Assembly (NCBI RefSeq): GCF_003413745.1
Contig: NZ_QVID01000001.1
Coordinates: 1,612,001 to 1,676,000, forward strand
Reading direction: 5' to 3'
Length of the DNA stretch: 64,000 bases
From: Marixanthomonas ophiurae
Lineage (GTDB): Bacteria; Bacteroidota; Bacteroidia; Flavobacteriales; Flavobacteriaceae
Part shown: piece after piece, positions 54,351 to 63,594 of the stretch
Numbering within the stretch: position 1 is the stretch's first letter
Layout: every line of letters starts with the position of its first letter
Program-made: the position numbers and the translations under genes
Notes under the pieces: model-generated
Databases searched by the model: none
The model's input: the letters and a program-made list of their open reading frames with translations, nothing else
What the model was told of the DNA's origin: nothing

Positions 54351-56981
54351 ATGGCAGTAGCGGCAAAATATAATGCTCAAGATATTGAAAACAAATGGTA
54401 TAGCCATTGGATGGAGAATGGATATTTTCATTCCGAAGTAAACGAAAAAGAACCATATGCCATTGTAATACCACCTCCTAACGTAACAGGAGTGTTGCAT
54501 ATGGGGCATATGCTTAACAATACCATTCAAGATGTGTTGATACGGCGTGCTCGCTTAAAAGGCTATAACGCTTGTTGGGTTCCGGGTACGGATCACGCAT
54601 CTATCGCCACCGAAGCCAAAGTTGTGGCTAAATTAAAGAGCGAAGGGATTGATAAAAATAGCCTGACACGCGAAGATTTTTTAGAACACGCATGGGAATG
54701 GACGCACAAACACGGAGGGATCATTTTAGACCAACTAAAAAAATTGGGAGCTTCTTGTGATTGGGAGCGTACTAAGTTTACGATGGATGACGATATGTCA
54801 GCGTCTGTAATCAAGGTTTTTGTCGATTTATATAAAAAAGGACACGTATATCGTGGATACCGAATGGTAAACTGGGATCCGCAGGCTAAAACTACTTTAT
54901 CTGATGAAGAAGTAATTCATATTGAAAAACAAGGAAATTTATATTACTTAAATTATAAAATTGAAGGAAGTGATGAGTCGCTAACCATTGCTACCACACG
55001 TCCTGAAACTATATTAGGCGATACTGCTATTTGTATTAACCCAAATGATGAACGTTTTACGCACTTAAAGGGAAAGAAAGCAATTGTGCCTATCTGTAAC
55101 CGAGTAATACCTATTATTGAAGATGAATATGTAGATCTTGAGTTTGGTACCGGTTGCTTAAAAGTTACCCCTGCGCATGATGAGAATGATAAAATGTTAG
55201 GTGATAAGCACAATTTGGATGTAATCGATATTTTAAACGACGATGCTACCCTAAACGAACATGGTCTACATTTTCAAGGAAAAGGCCGTTTTGTGGTTAG
55301 AAAAGAAATTGTTGCCGAATTAAAAGAATTAGGTGTTTTAGACAAAGTAGAACAACACACCAATAAAATTGGGACGAGCGAGCGTACTGGAGCTGTTATC
55401 GAGCCGAAACTGAGCGATCAATGGTTCTTAAAGATGAAAGAATTAGCACAACCTGCTTTAGATTCTGTACTTGAAAAAGACATTAAATTAGTTCCTGAAA
55501 AGTTCATCAATACATATCGCCATTGGATGGAAAACGTCCGCGACTGGAATATTTCGCGTCAGTTATGGTGGGGACACCAGATCCCTGCGTATTATTACGG
55601 AAGCGGGAAAGAAGATTTCGTTGTGGCAGAAAGTGTAGAAGAGGCGTTGCATTTAGCTAAAGAAAAATCGGGTAATGCAGCTTTAAAAGCAACCGATTTA
55701 ATTCAAGATGCCGATGCGTTAGATACTTGGTTCTCGTCTTGGTTATGGCCCATTAGTGTTTTCAACGGAATTCTGGAGCCCGATAATGATGAGATAAACT
55801 ATTATTATCCTACAAAAGACTTAGTGACCGCCCCCGAAATCTTATTTTTCTGGGTAGCGCGAATGATTATCGCAGGGTATGAGTACCGTGATGAAAAACC
55901 GTTTAGCAGTGTTTATTTAACTGGAATTGTACGCGACAAACAACGCCGCAAGATGAGTAAGTCTTTAGGAAATTCACCAGATCCTATCGAGTTGATGAAT
56001 AAATACGGAGCCGATGGTGTGCGTGTTGGGATGTTATTAAGTTCGCCTGCTGGGAACGATTTAATGTTTGAAGAGGACCTTTGTAAGCAGGGGAGTGGTT
56101 TTGTAAATAAAATATGGAATGCCTATCGATTAATTGACGGTTGGGAAATTTCCGAAGAAAAAGCAGAAACCGAAACCGATGCCATTGCCATCAATTGGTA
56201 TAAAAATAAGTTTGCAAAAACCATCGCTGAAATTGAAGACCATTACAGCAAGTACAGAATTAGTGATGCACTAATGGCTACTTATAAGCTAGTTTGGGAT
56301 GATTTCTGTTCTTGGTTGTTAGAAATGGTGAAACCAGGGTTTGGAAAGCCAATTTCGGCCACAACGTTTAAAAAAGTAATTGCTGTTTTAGAGGATAACC
56401 TTAAAATATTACATCCGTTTGTTCCTTTTATTTCTGAAGAAATCTGGCAAAGTATTACCCCTCGTTCTAAAGAAGAAGCTTTGATAGTTGCTGAATGGCC
56501 AACCGATATGGATTTTGATGAAAAACTGATAAAAGATTTCGAATTTGCTTCGGAAGTAATTTCAGGGATTCGTACTATTAGAAAACAAAAGAATATTTCA
56601 TTTAAAGATACTATCTCGGTTTCTGTGATCAATAACGAAAAAGCAGAAGCTACTTTTGATTCGGTAATAAAGAAACTGGGAAATCTTTCCGAGTTAGAAT
56701 ATGTTTCAGAAAAAATAGAAGGAGCATTAACCTTTAGGGTTAAAAGCAATGAATACTTTGTGCCTATTGAGGGAGCGATTGATGTAGAAGATGAAATAGC
56801 TAAATTGAGTGAAGAACTTAAATATACGGAAGGCTTTTTAAAAAGTGTTCAAGGTAAACTTAAAAATGAGCGATTTGTAAACAACGCCCCTGAAAAAGTA
56901 GTAGCGATGGAAAAAAATAAGGAAGCAGATGCATTGGCTAAAATAGAAACACTAAAAGCCAGTTTAGCTTCTTTAAAATAG
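54351..56981 (+). CDS. valS: Valyl-tRNA synthetase
   Basis: Class Ia synthetase of 876 residues. The N-terminal HMGHMLN (HIGH) motif is in VTGVLHMGH. The CP1 editing domain lies at about 200-340 (TTRPETILGDTAI). KMSKSLGNSPDP binds ATP, and the DALDTWFSSWLWP region is present. The C-terminal anticodon domain ends in a coiled coil (about 800-876) that binds tRNA. A TACTTTTG element at 54313-54320, matching TAnnTTTG, lies 30 bases before the ATG. Confidence 0.96.
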   Translation: MAVAAKYNAQDIENKWYSHWMENGYFHSEVNEKEPYAIVIPPPNVTGVLHMGHMLNNTIQDVLIRRARLKGYNACWVPGTDHASIATEAKVVAKLKSEGIDKNSLTREDFLEHAWEWTHKHGGIILDQLKKLGASCDWERTKFTMDDDMSASVIKVFVDLYKKGHVYRGYRMVNWDPQAKTTLSDEEVIHIEKQGNLYYLNYKIEGSDESLTIATTRPETILGDTAICINPNDERFTHLKGKKAIVPICNRVIPIIEDEYVDLEFGTGCLKVTPAHDENDKMLGDKHNLDVIDILNDDATLNEHGLHFQGKGRFVVRKEIVAELKELGVLDKVEQHTNKIGTSERTGAVIEPKLSDQWFLKMKELAQPALDSVLEKDIKLVPEKFINTYRHWMENVRDWNISRQLWWGHQIPAYYYGSGKEDFVVAESVEEALHLAKEKSGNAALKATDLIQDADALDTWFSSWLWPISVFNGILEPDNDEINYYYPTKDLVTAPEILFFWVARMIIAGYEYRDEKPFSSVYLTGIVRDKQRRKMSKSLGNSPDPIELMNKYGADGVRVGMLLSSPAGNDLMFEEDLCKQGSGFVNKIWNAYRLIDGWEISEEKAETETDAIAINWYKNKFAKTIAEIEDHYSKYRISDALMATYKLVWDDFCSWLLEMVKPGFGKPISATTFKKVIAVLEDNLKILHPFVPFISEEIWQSITPRSKEEALIVAEWPTDMDFDEKLIKDFEFASEVISGIRTIRKQKNISFKDTISVSVINNEKAEATFDSVIKKLGNLSELEYVSEKIEGALTFRVKSNEYFVPIEGAIDVEDEIAKLSEELKYTEGFLKSVQGKLKNERFVNNAPEKVVAMEKNKEADALAKIETLKASLASLK

Positions 56982-57078
56982 CTGAAAGGCGTTAAATTCT
57001 CTTAATTTCCTATAAATAAGGCGTTAATTTTCTTTTAAAACCAATTGTTTGGCTGTAATTTGAGTAAAAATATAAATT

Positions 57079-57321
57079 ATGGATCAAGCTAAATATGACC
57101 AAATGCAAGGCATGTTGAATAAGTTGGAAGACATTAAAAACAGCCAAGAGAGCATTATTGACAAAATTAACCACGTAATAACCGATCTTTTTCAGAATCC
57201 TGACAAAGAGTTAGAAAAAGCGATGGAAGCTGCGCACGAAAAGGCATCGGCTAATGTTGATAAAATTGCGGAAGCCATTGATGAATATGAAATAAAATTC
57301 AACAAAGCACAGCAACAATAA
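57079..57321 (+). CDS. Small coiled-coil protein, unknown
   Basis: An 80-residue, soluble, highly helical protein with heptad-like Leu/Ile/Met spacing (MQGMLNKLEDIKNSQESIIDKI) and a charged C-terminal helix (ELEKAMEAAHEKA). No family is recognised. It stands alone between valS and a bidirectional terminator. Its composition fits the neighbours and the helix pattern argues for a real protein. Confidence 0.6.
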   Translation: MDQAKYDQMQGMLNKLEDIKNSQESIIDKINHVITDLFQNPDKELEKAMEAAHEKASANVDKIAEAIDEYEIKFNKAQQQ

Positions 57322-57343
57322 GATAAAAATTTAATTACAGTTT

Positions 57344-57377
57344 AAAAGCTTCAACTTTAAATAATTGAAGCTTTTTT
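57344..57377. terminator. Bidirectional terminator between the coiled-coil gene and the ACBP gene
   Basis: AAAAGCTTCAA pairs with TTGAAGCTTTT, with T runs on both strands. It overlaps the ACBP stop codon by 2 bases. Confidence 0.82.
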
Positions 57378-57642
57378 ATTTACGATAGAGAAAATACGTG
57401 TTTACTGCTTCAATGTATTTTAGTTTTGCTTCGCGTGTTGTCATACCCTGTGTTTGAAATAGGGCATTGGTTTTAAAAGCAGAAATAAGGGGTTTGCTGC
57501 TTCGTGCAGAATCGGTATCGCTAGTGGCTCTTTTGTAATAAGCATAGAGTCGTAACAAAACATCTGCAGGAAACGGCTCAGTGTGCTCATTGATACTATC
57601 GACGGCTTTTTGAAAGGCAGTATCTAATTCTTTATCATTCAT
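57376..57642 (-). CDS. Acyl-CoA-binding protein
   Basis: An 88-residue, four-helix protein of the ACBP family, which carries long-chain acyl-CoA esters in the cytosol. The family pattern is visible in VLLRLYAYYKRATSD (acyl-CoA-binding Tyr and Lys), then SKPLISAFKTNALFQTQGMTTREAKLKYIEAVN. It is the last gene of the phospholipid cluster and overlaps psd by 4 bases, which suits a role in feeding acyl groups to lipid synthesis. Confidence 0.88.
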   Translation of the reverse strand: MNDKELDTAFQKAVDSINEHTEPFPADVLLRLYAYYKRATSDTDSARSSKPLISAFKTNALFQTQGMTTREAKLKYIEAVNTYFLYRK

Positions 57643-58289
57643 CTTGAAGCCAATATGGTAATTCCTCCTGTAACCTTTTGATTTAAGGAAACATCAATTT
57701 TTGCATCCAAAGGTAAAAAAACATCTACCCGCGAGCCAAATTTTATAAAACCGCTGTCATCAGTTTGATTAACAGTTTGTCCTTCTTCAGCATAATTTAC
57801 AATACGTTTTGCCATAGCACCTGCTATTTGTCGATGCAATACATCTCCAAATTCATTAGATTTAACAACAACAGTGGTGCGTTCATTTTCTTCAGAAGAT
57901 TTTGGGTGCCATGCTACTAAAAATTTACCAGGGTGATATTTGCTATAGACTACTTTACCACCAACAGGATATCGAGTTACATGAACGTTTACAGGAGACA
58001 TAAATACAGAAACCTGTATGCGTTTCTCGTTGTAATACTCCTTTTCAAAAACTTCTTCGATTACAACTACTTTCCCATCAACAGGGGATAGCACTTGGCC
58101 ATCATTTGTTATAAAATTGCGTTTTGGATTTCTGAAAAATTGGAGAATCAACACCAATAGCACAATCAATGAGATAACAATTCCTCCTTTTATAAAGGAA
58201 TTTCCGACAAAATAATCGGCTACAAGGCTTAGTACAATGCAAATTGCAAGTGCTATTAAAATGATTTTATGACCTTCTTTATGAAACAT
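57639..58289 (-). CDS. psd: Phosphatidylserine decarboxylase (short, Psd2-like type)
   Basis: Makes phosphatidylethanolamine from phosphatidylserine. The 216 residues have two N-terminal transmembrane segments (about 8-46), SPVDGKVVVIEEV, MSPVNVHVTRYPVGGKV and the self-cleavage site GS in IKFGSRVDVFLP, which generates the pyruvoyl group. It overlaps the cdsA gene by 11 bases and ACBP by 4, so it is tightly coupled within the lipid operon. Confidence 0.92.
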   Translation of the reverse strand: MFHKEGHKIILIALAICIVLSLVADYFVGNSFIKGGIVISLIVLLVLILQFFRNPKRNFITNDGQVLSPVDGKVVVIEEVFEKEYYNEKRIQVSVFMSPVNVHVTRYPVGGKVVYSKYHPGKFLVAWHPKSSEENERTTVVVKSNEFGDVLHRQIAGAMAKRIVNYAEEGQTVNQTDDSGFIKFGSRVDVFLPLDAKIDVSLNQKVTGGITILASR

Positions 58290-59106
58290 AATAAGCTATT
58301 TGTAAAAAAGCGTAAATAAATGGGCTAGCAAAAATGATACTATCAAGCCTATCGTACAATCCACCGTGTCCAGGCATTAATATTCCACTGTCTTTTACAC
58401 CAGCTTGTCTTTTAAATTTAGATTGTATTAAATCACCAATAGTGCCAAAAACGGAGGCTATAACTGCCATTATTACCCAGATAATTAGTGTGAACTCTAC
58501 AGTTAGTTCTGGTTTGTAAATTTCTAAACACTTAAATATAAGAAAACCTGCTAGAATAGCCCCAACTAAACCGCCAATAAAGCCTTCAACAGTTTTATTA
58601 GGTGAAATTCGTTCTAAAAGTTTTCTTTTGCCAAAGTTTTTACCCACTATATAGGCAAATGAGTCATTAAACCAAATTAAAATAAATACGCCTCCTATTA
58701 TCTCAGGAATAAAGCTTTCGTTATAAACGGGTATAAGGGTTAAAAAAACAAATCCACTTATTAAATATAATATAATGGCAACGTATTTTTTCTTTTGAAA
58801 CATAGGTATTTTACTTACCCAGAGAACATCTTTTAAAAGAAAAAGATTTACAAAACAGCAAAGAATAAGTAATAAGTTTACTGCATTTATATCGAATATT
58901 GAATAGCTAAAAAAGTATAAAAGCCCTGCCAGTAAAGCGTAGGCGAGATAACTTTTTAGATGTACTAGCTTTAAAAATTCGCTTAGAGTAATTATGGAAA
59001 GAATGAAAAATAGGCCCATAAACCATTCGTGCGAGGTAAACATAGAAATAATAACTATCGAAATGTATAGCACACCCGATAGGGTTCGCACAATGAGTTC
59101 CTTCAT
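58279..59106 (-). CDS. cdsA: Phosphatidate cytidylyltransferase
   Basis: Makes CDP-diacylglycerol, the precursor of all phospholipids. The 275-residue polytopic membrane protein ends with the CDS signature SKFKRQAGVKDSG...PGHGGLYDRLDSI. Eight or so hydrophobic segments precede it. It starts one base after the LUD gene stop and overlaps psd by 11 bases, forming the lipid part of the rsfS-ftsH operon. Confidence 0.95.
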   Translation of the reverse strand: MKELIVRTLSGVLYISIVIISMFTSHEWFMGLFFILSIITLSEFLKLVHLKSYLAYALLAGLLYFFSYSIFDINAVNLLLILCCFVNLFLLKDVLWVSKIPMFQKKKYVAIILYLISGFVFLTLIPVYNESFIPEIIGGVFILIWFNDSFAYIVGKNFGKRKLLERISPNKTVEGFIGGLVGAILAGFLIFKCLEIYKPELTVEFTLIIWVIMAVIASVFGTIGDLIQSKFKRQAGVKDSGILMPGHGGLYDRLDSIIFASPFIYAFLQIAYYVS

Positions 59107-59107
59107 A

Positions 59108-59713
59108 TTATAGGTCTTCCAATAGCAACAAATATAGGTTTTTTGTGCTACTTCCGTAACTCATAAAGTCCTTTTCTTTGTCAGTTTCAAAGTCCTGAAT
59201 AGTAGTGATATTGGTAGGAATTTGTTTGGTATTGCGATTTTTAATGATGCGTAGCCCCTCGCTGATGGTGTCGACCAATTGGCTAGTAGTGGCAAAAACA
59301 ACAAAATTAAATGGTAGTTCGTTTAGTTTTTTTTCTTTGATTTGATTAGAAGACAATAATATAGATCCGTTTTTGCCAACTAAAGATTCGCATGTGGTTA
59401 AAAAGAAAGTGCTGCCTCCTTTTGTTGTGAAATTTAAATTAAATCCGTCAAAACGTGAAGATAGGTTTTTATCGACGCAAAAAACATCACGCTCATACCA
59501 GTCATTTTCAATTAAAATATTGTCAAATGCTTCTAAAACTTCATTTATAGATTCGCAGTATAAAAATTTACCACCATTTTTGTTGAAATTATAGGTGAAT
59601 TTTTCATCTATAGGAAGCTTTTCTTCTGGGTAATATTTGCTTGTATCAGATTTTTTAGCTTTTTCATCTGACTTGTTTTTGTTAGGATTTAAAAGTCTTT
59701 TAAACAGACCCAT
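59108..59713 (-). CDS. LUD-domain protein
   Basis: A 201-residue protein with a charged N terminus and a LUD domain from about residue 50 to 200, including FTTKGGSTFFLTTCESLVGKNGSILLSS. The LutC/YkgG family in lactate oxidation shares this fold, but no iron-sulfur partner genes lie nearby here. Its constant position between ftsH and cdsA in flavobacteria suggests another, unknown role. Confidence 0.82.
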   Translation of the reverse strand: MGLFKRLLNPNKNKSDEKAKKSDTSKYYPEEKLPIDEKFTYNFNKNGGKFLYCESINEVLEAFDNILIENDWYERDVFCVDKNLSSRFDGFNLNFTTKGGSTFFLTTCESLVGKNGSILLSSNQIKEKKLNELPFNFVVFATTSQLVDTISEGLRIIKNRNTKQIPTNITTIQDFETDKEKDFMSYGSSTKNLYLLLLEDL

Positions 59714-59822
59714 TCATTGTTTGTTGAGGAGTTCGTAATACGTTTAACTTCAAATATATGAAATCTAACGGGAAGAATAGATACTTAAAACCAAAGTTTG
59801 TGATAAAAAAAAGATAGGTGGC

Positions 59823-61847
59823 CTAGTTGCTAGCCACCTTCTCTTCTTCACTTTCTTGATTTCCTTTATCGTTCTCTTCCTTTTCGATCTTTTTATTCTC
59901 TATATCTTTTTTAAAGGGACGTTCGCCAAAAATACGCTCTAAACTTTCTTTAAAGATTACTTCTTTTTCAAGTAACTCTTCAGCAAGTTCAGTTAGCTTA
60001 TCTTTATTTTTTTCTAAGAGTTCGAGTGCTCTTTGGTACTGGGCTTCAATAAGATTAGAAATTTCTTTATCTATCAATTCAGCGGTCTTCTCACTATATG
60101 GTTTACTGAAGTTATATTCATTTTGTCCACTAGAATCATAATAAGTAAGGTTCCCTACCTTTTCATTAAGGCCATAAATAGTAACCATAGCCCGAGCTTG
60201 TTTAGTAATTTTTTCTAAATCACTAAGTGCACCCGTACTAATTTGATTGAATATTACTTTCTCTGCGGCTCTACCACCAAGGGCAGCACACATTTCGTCC
60301 AGCATTTGTTCAGGTCGAACAATTAGACGCTCTTCTGGTAAATACCAAGCAGCCCCTAATGATTGTCCACGAGGTACAATAGTTACTTTAACAAGTGGTG
60401 CAGCATGTTCCAGCATCCAGCTTATCGTTGCGTGACCAGCTTCGTGAAAAGCTATTGCTTTTTTCTCATCTGGAGTTATAATCTTATTTTTCTTTTCTAG
60501 GCCACCTACAATACGATCTACAGCATCTAAGAAATCTTGTTTACCAACTGCTTTGCTTTCCTTTCGAGCAGCTATTAATGCAGCTTCGTTACAAACATTA
60601 GCAATATCGGCTCCAGAAAACCCTGGTGTCTGTTTAGCTAGAAAGTCTGTATTTAATGTATCGTCAATTTTTAGAGGACGAAGGTGTACTTCAAATATCT
60701 CTTTACGTTCGCGTACATCAGGTAAATCTACATAAATTTGTCTATCAAAACGTCCAGCCCGCATTAATGCCTTATCTAATACATCAGCACGGTTTGTTGC
60801 CGCAACGACAATAACGTTTGTATTAGTTCCAAAACCATCCATTTCGGTCAGTAATTGGTTAAGCGTGTTTTCACGTTCGTCGTTTGATCCTCCAAAATTA
60901 CTTTTCCCTCTAGCACGACCAATAGCGTCTATCTCATCTATAAATATAATAGAAGGAGATTTTTCTTTTGCTTGTTTAAAAAGGTCACGAACTCTCGATG
61001 CACCAACACCTACGAACATTTCAACAAAATCTGAACCAGAAAGCGAGAAAAAAGGAACTTTAGCTTCACCTGCAACGGCTTTAGCCAATAGTGTTTTACC
61101 AGTACCTGGAGGGCCTACCAATAAGGCTCCCTTTGGTATTTTACCACCCAATGCGGTGTATTTTTCAGGATTTTTCAAGAAATCAACGACTTCTTGTACT
61201 TCCTCTTTGGCACCTTCAAGTCCTGCAACATCTTTAAAGCTGGTTTTAACATCGGTTTTTTCGTCAAAGAGTTTTGCTTTTGATTTACCAATGTTAAATA
61301 TTTGTCCGCCAGCACCGCCACCGCCGCCAGATGACATTCTTCTCATGATAAAAATCCAAATTGCTATAATTACAACAAATGGCAGTAAGGTTATTAAAAG
61401 GTCACCCCACATGTTTTCTTCGGTGTCCCAAACCAGCTGGGTGTCAAGATTGTTTTCTTTTTTTATTTCATTAATGTCATTTTCAAAATTCTGCTCATCA
61501 CCAAACTCAAATTGATAATTTGGTTCGTTAGGACCAGGATCTAACATTCCAGAACCTGTGGATTTTGTATGGACATCTTTGTTCTTGGCTTCTTGTGTTA
61601 AAAAAACCTTGGCAACTTTATGATTTACTATTTTGACCTTTGCAACATCACCATCTCTCAAAAACTGTTCAAATTGTGATTTGGTAGTCTTTTCAGGTTG
61701 CGCCCAGCTGCCGCCGCCAAAAAATTGAATTCCCATAAACAATAGGAATATGGCTCCGTAAATCCAATAATTACTGAATTTTGGTTTTTTCTTTTCAGGC
61801 TTATTACCTTGGGGTTTATCGCCCTTTTTTTTATTTTCTAATGCCAT
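59823..61847 (-). CDS. ftsH: ATP-dependent zinc metalloprotease FtsH
   Basis: Membrane-bound AAA+ protease that degrades misfolded membrane and some soluble proteins. The 674 residues have two transmembrane helices (about 28-45 and 150-168) flanking a periplasmic loop. The AAA domain has Walker A GPPGTGKT, Walker [12 protein letters not shown] and the SRH region [20 protein letters not shown]. The zinc site is HEAGH, with a later Asp. The C-terminal tail is long and charged. It lies 14 bases downstream of rsfS. Confidence 0.96.
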   Translation of the reverse strand: MALENKKKGDKPQGNKPEKKKPKFSNYWIYGAIFLLFMGIQFFGGGSWAQPEKTTKSQFEQFLRDGDVAKVKIVNHKVAKVFLTQEAKNKDVHTKSTGSGMLDPGPNEPNYQFEFGDEQNFENDINEIKKENNLDTQLVWDTEENMWGDLLITLLPFVVIIAIWIFIMRRMSSGGGGGAGGQIFNIGKSKAKLFDEKTDVKTSFKDVAGLEGAKEEVQEVVDFLKNPEKYTALGGKIPKGALLVGPPGTGKTLLAKAVAGEAKVPFFSLSGSDFVEMFVGVGASRVRDLFKQAKEKSPSIIFIDEIDAIGRARGKSNFGGSNDERENTLNQLLTEMDGFGTNTNVIVVAATNRADVLDKALMRAGRFDRQIYVDLPDVRERKEIFEVHLRPLKIDDTLNTDFLAKQTPGFSGADIANVCNEAALIAARKESKAVGKQDFLDAVDRIVGGLEKKNKIITPDEKKAIAFHEAGHATISWMLEHAAPLVKVTIVPRGQSLGAAWYLPEERLIVRPEQMLDEMCAALGGRAAEKVIFNQISTGALSDLEKITKQARAMVTIYGLNEKVGNLTYYDSSGQNEYNFSKPYSEKTAELIDKEISNLIEAQYQRALELLEKNKDKLTELAEELLEKEVIFKESLERIFGERPFKKDIENKKIEKEENDKGNQESEEEKVASN

Positions 61848-61861
61848 AAGGCTTTGTTTCT

Positions 61862-62233
61862 TTAGTAAGTTGTTTCAATTTTAACAGATTTGGCGTCTCC
61901 CCATAATCCTTCTATATCGTAAAATTCCCGAATATGTTTTTGGAATACATGCACTACTACGTGCACAAAGTCCATTAGTATCCATTCGGCATTGTTGCTT
62001 CCTTCAACATGCCAAGGTTTTTCCTTTAATGCTTTACTAACAGTTTTTTGAATGGAGTTAACAATGGCGTTAACTTGTGTATTTGAGGCACCATTGCAGA
62101 TGATAAAATAATCGCAAACAGTGTTTTCTAAATCCCTAAGGTCCAGAATTTCAATATCTTTCCCTTTTACATCTTCAATTCCTTTTAATATCTGAGTAAT
62201 AAGTTGATCTGTTTCTTGTTCTTTCTTCGACAT
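61862..62233 (-). CDS. rsfS: Ribosomal silencing factor RsfS
   Basis: Binds uL14 of the 50S subunit and prevents subunit joining in slow growth. The 123-residue protein shows the family core DYFIICNGASNTQVNAIVNSI, KPWHVEGSNNAEWILMDFVHVVVHVF and EFYDIEGLWGDA. It is the first gene of the rsfS-ftsH-LUD-cdsA-psd-ACBP operon, preceded by a -7 box. Confidence 0.94.
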   Translation of the reverse strand: MSKKEQETDQLITQILKGIEDVKGKDIEILDLRDLENTVCDYFIICNGASNTQVNAIVNSIQKTVSKALKEKPWHVEGSNNAEWILMDFVHVVVHVFQKHIREFYDIEGLWGDAKSVKIETTY

Positions 62234-62252
62234 TAACCTAATTTAATTTTCG

Positions 62253-62260
62253 CAAAGTTA
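62253..62260 (-). promoter_or_regulatory. Candidate -7 box of the rsfS-ftsH operon
   Basis: The minus strand reads TAACTTTG, a full TAnnTTTG match, ending 19 bases before the rsfS ATG. No TTG is seen at -33. Confidence 0.45.
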
Positions 62261-62317
62261 TTACTTTTTTGTTTCTTGATACCCTAAAAAAAAGGATATA
62301 GCAATAATTTATTACAA

Positions 62318-63049
62318 GTGAAGATAATCAAACTTAATGCCATTGACTCAACTAACACCTACCTTAAAAGTTTAAACAAGGAAGTTACACTGGAAGATGA
62401 AGTAATAGTGCACGCAAAAAATCAGCTTGCAGGGAGGGGACAACGAGCGTCTACTTGGCAATCTAATCCGGGTGAAAGCCTTACATTTAGTGTGTTTAAG
62501 CGTATTGCCAACCTGCCTGCTGAAAATCAATTTTTATTAGTTATGCTAACAGCTTTGGCGGTAAAAGATGTGTTAAATGAAATAAAAGTTCCAAATGTAA
62601 CTATAAAATGGCCAAACGACATCTTGTCACGTTCTAAAAAGCTTTGTGGTGTTTTAACTGAAAATACGCTGCAAAATACAGCTATAACCTCCTGCATTTC
62701 AGGGATTGGGTTAAATGTAAATGAAACAAGTTTTGAAAATCTGCCAGCAGCCACTTCCATAAGAATGGCGACTGAAAAAAAAGTTGATATAGATGAAGTG
62801 TTTCTTGCGGTTGTTAAAAGTGTGCTCAAAAGATTAAGAAGTATTCCTGTGGCTAATTTTCAGAAGATAAAACAAGAATACGAAGCTTCTCTTTTCAGAA
62901 AAAATAAAGTCTCAACTTTTGAACGTCCTTCAGGTTTACGCTTTAATGGCGTTATAACTGGCATTATGGATTCTGGTGCCCTATTAGTGGAACATGAAAG
63001 TGGAGAGTTGGAGTCCTTTCAAATGAAGGAAATTAGATTGTTGTATTAA
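62318..63049 (+). CDS. birA: Biotin--[acetyl-CoA-carboxylase] ligase
   Basis: Attaches biotin to the carrier domain of acetyl-CoA carboxylase. The 243 residues have STNTYLKSL, AGRGQRASTWQSNPGESL for biotinyl-AMP binding, VTIKWPNDI, KKLCGVLTE and GIGLNVN, and a C-terminal SH3-like segment. There is no N-terminal DNA-binding domain, so it is a ligase only, not a repressor. The start is GTG at 62318; no suitable ATG is near. Confidence 0.94.
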   Translation: MKIIKLNAIDSTNTYLKSLNKEVTLEDEVIVHAKNQLAGRGQRASTWQSNPGESLTFSVFKRIANLPAENQFLLVMLTALAVKDVLNEIKVPNVTIKWPNDILSRSKKLCGVLTENTLQNTAITSCISGIGLNVNETSFENLPAATSIRMATEKKVDIDEVFLAVVKSVLKRLRSIPVANFQKIKQEYEASLFRKNKVSTFERPSGLRFNGVITGIMDSGALLVEHESGELESFQMKEIRLLY

Positions 63050-63114
63050 AGGCTTGGAGGATTTGTACTGAATGTAAGTCTATTGAATAGAATTTCGGCT
63101 TTAAACCTTTCCGA

Positions 63115-63147
63115 CCCTTCGGGCCGCCTTCCCTTAGCAAGGGAAGG
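63115..63147. repeat. GC-rich double-hairpin intergenic element
   Basis: A GC-rich patch in AT-rich surroundings holds CCCTTCGGG (63115-63123) and the perfect 9-base hairpin CCTTCCCTT-AGC-AAGGGAAGG (63127-63147). It sits between the convergent birA and SRPBCC genes. Neither strand shows a T run after the stem, so it is not a classical terminator. It may be a REP-type element. Confidence 0.55.
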
Positions 63148-63176
63148 AAAAGTAAACTTTAATAAATATAGGTCTA

Positions 63177-63569
63177 TTAAAGCTTTTCCATATTGGTGGT
63201 AAGCGTTTCCAGAAATTTTGAAATAGGGCTTTTTATCATCATAGCCATCATACTGTTAAAGTCACCTTCAAATAAAAGCTCGGTTTTTGATGTAGTTTCA
63301 TCAATAGGTTCCACATTGGCGGTTAACGTAAAAGGCAATTTGTCGCTAATAGCACCTAAAACTACTTCGTTGGGCGGGTTCGTTTCTTTTACTTCCAGAG
63401 CAATTTCGGGCATACCTTTAAGAGCAAAAACAAAAGCATTATCCCTGATTACTTCAAATTTACTGATGTTTTCTGGCATTAATTGCTCAAAGTTTTTTAC
63501 ATCACTTAAAAATAGACAAAGTTCTTCGCCTGATTTATTTACGGTTACTTTTTTACTAGTTAAGTTCAT
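63177..63569 (-). CDS. SRPBCC (START-like) family protein
   Basis: A 130-residue protein with the helix-grip pattern. It has an N-terminal strand SKKVTVNKSGEELCLFLSDVKNFEQLMP, a middle LKGMPEIALEVKE and a C-terminal helix SPISKFLETLTTNMEKL. SRPBCC proteins bind small lipids or other hydrophobic ligands; no ligand can be named. It lies 25 bases downstream of pyrE, as in many Bacteroidetes. Confidence 0.82.
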   Translation of the reverse strand: MNLTSKKVTVNKSGEELCLFLSDVKNFEQLMPENISKFEVIRDNAFVFALKGMPEIALEVKETNPPNEVVLGAISDKLPFTLTANVEPIDETTSKTELLFEGDFNSMMAMMIKSPISKFLETLTTNMEKL

Positions 63570-63594
63570 TTGGTAGTATATGCTTGGTTTGTTT

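Noticed and set aside
59108-59713. LUD gene as part of a lactate oxidation (LutABC) operon
   Set aside because: No LutA or LutB genes are nearby; the neighbours are ftsH and phospholipid genes.
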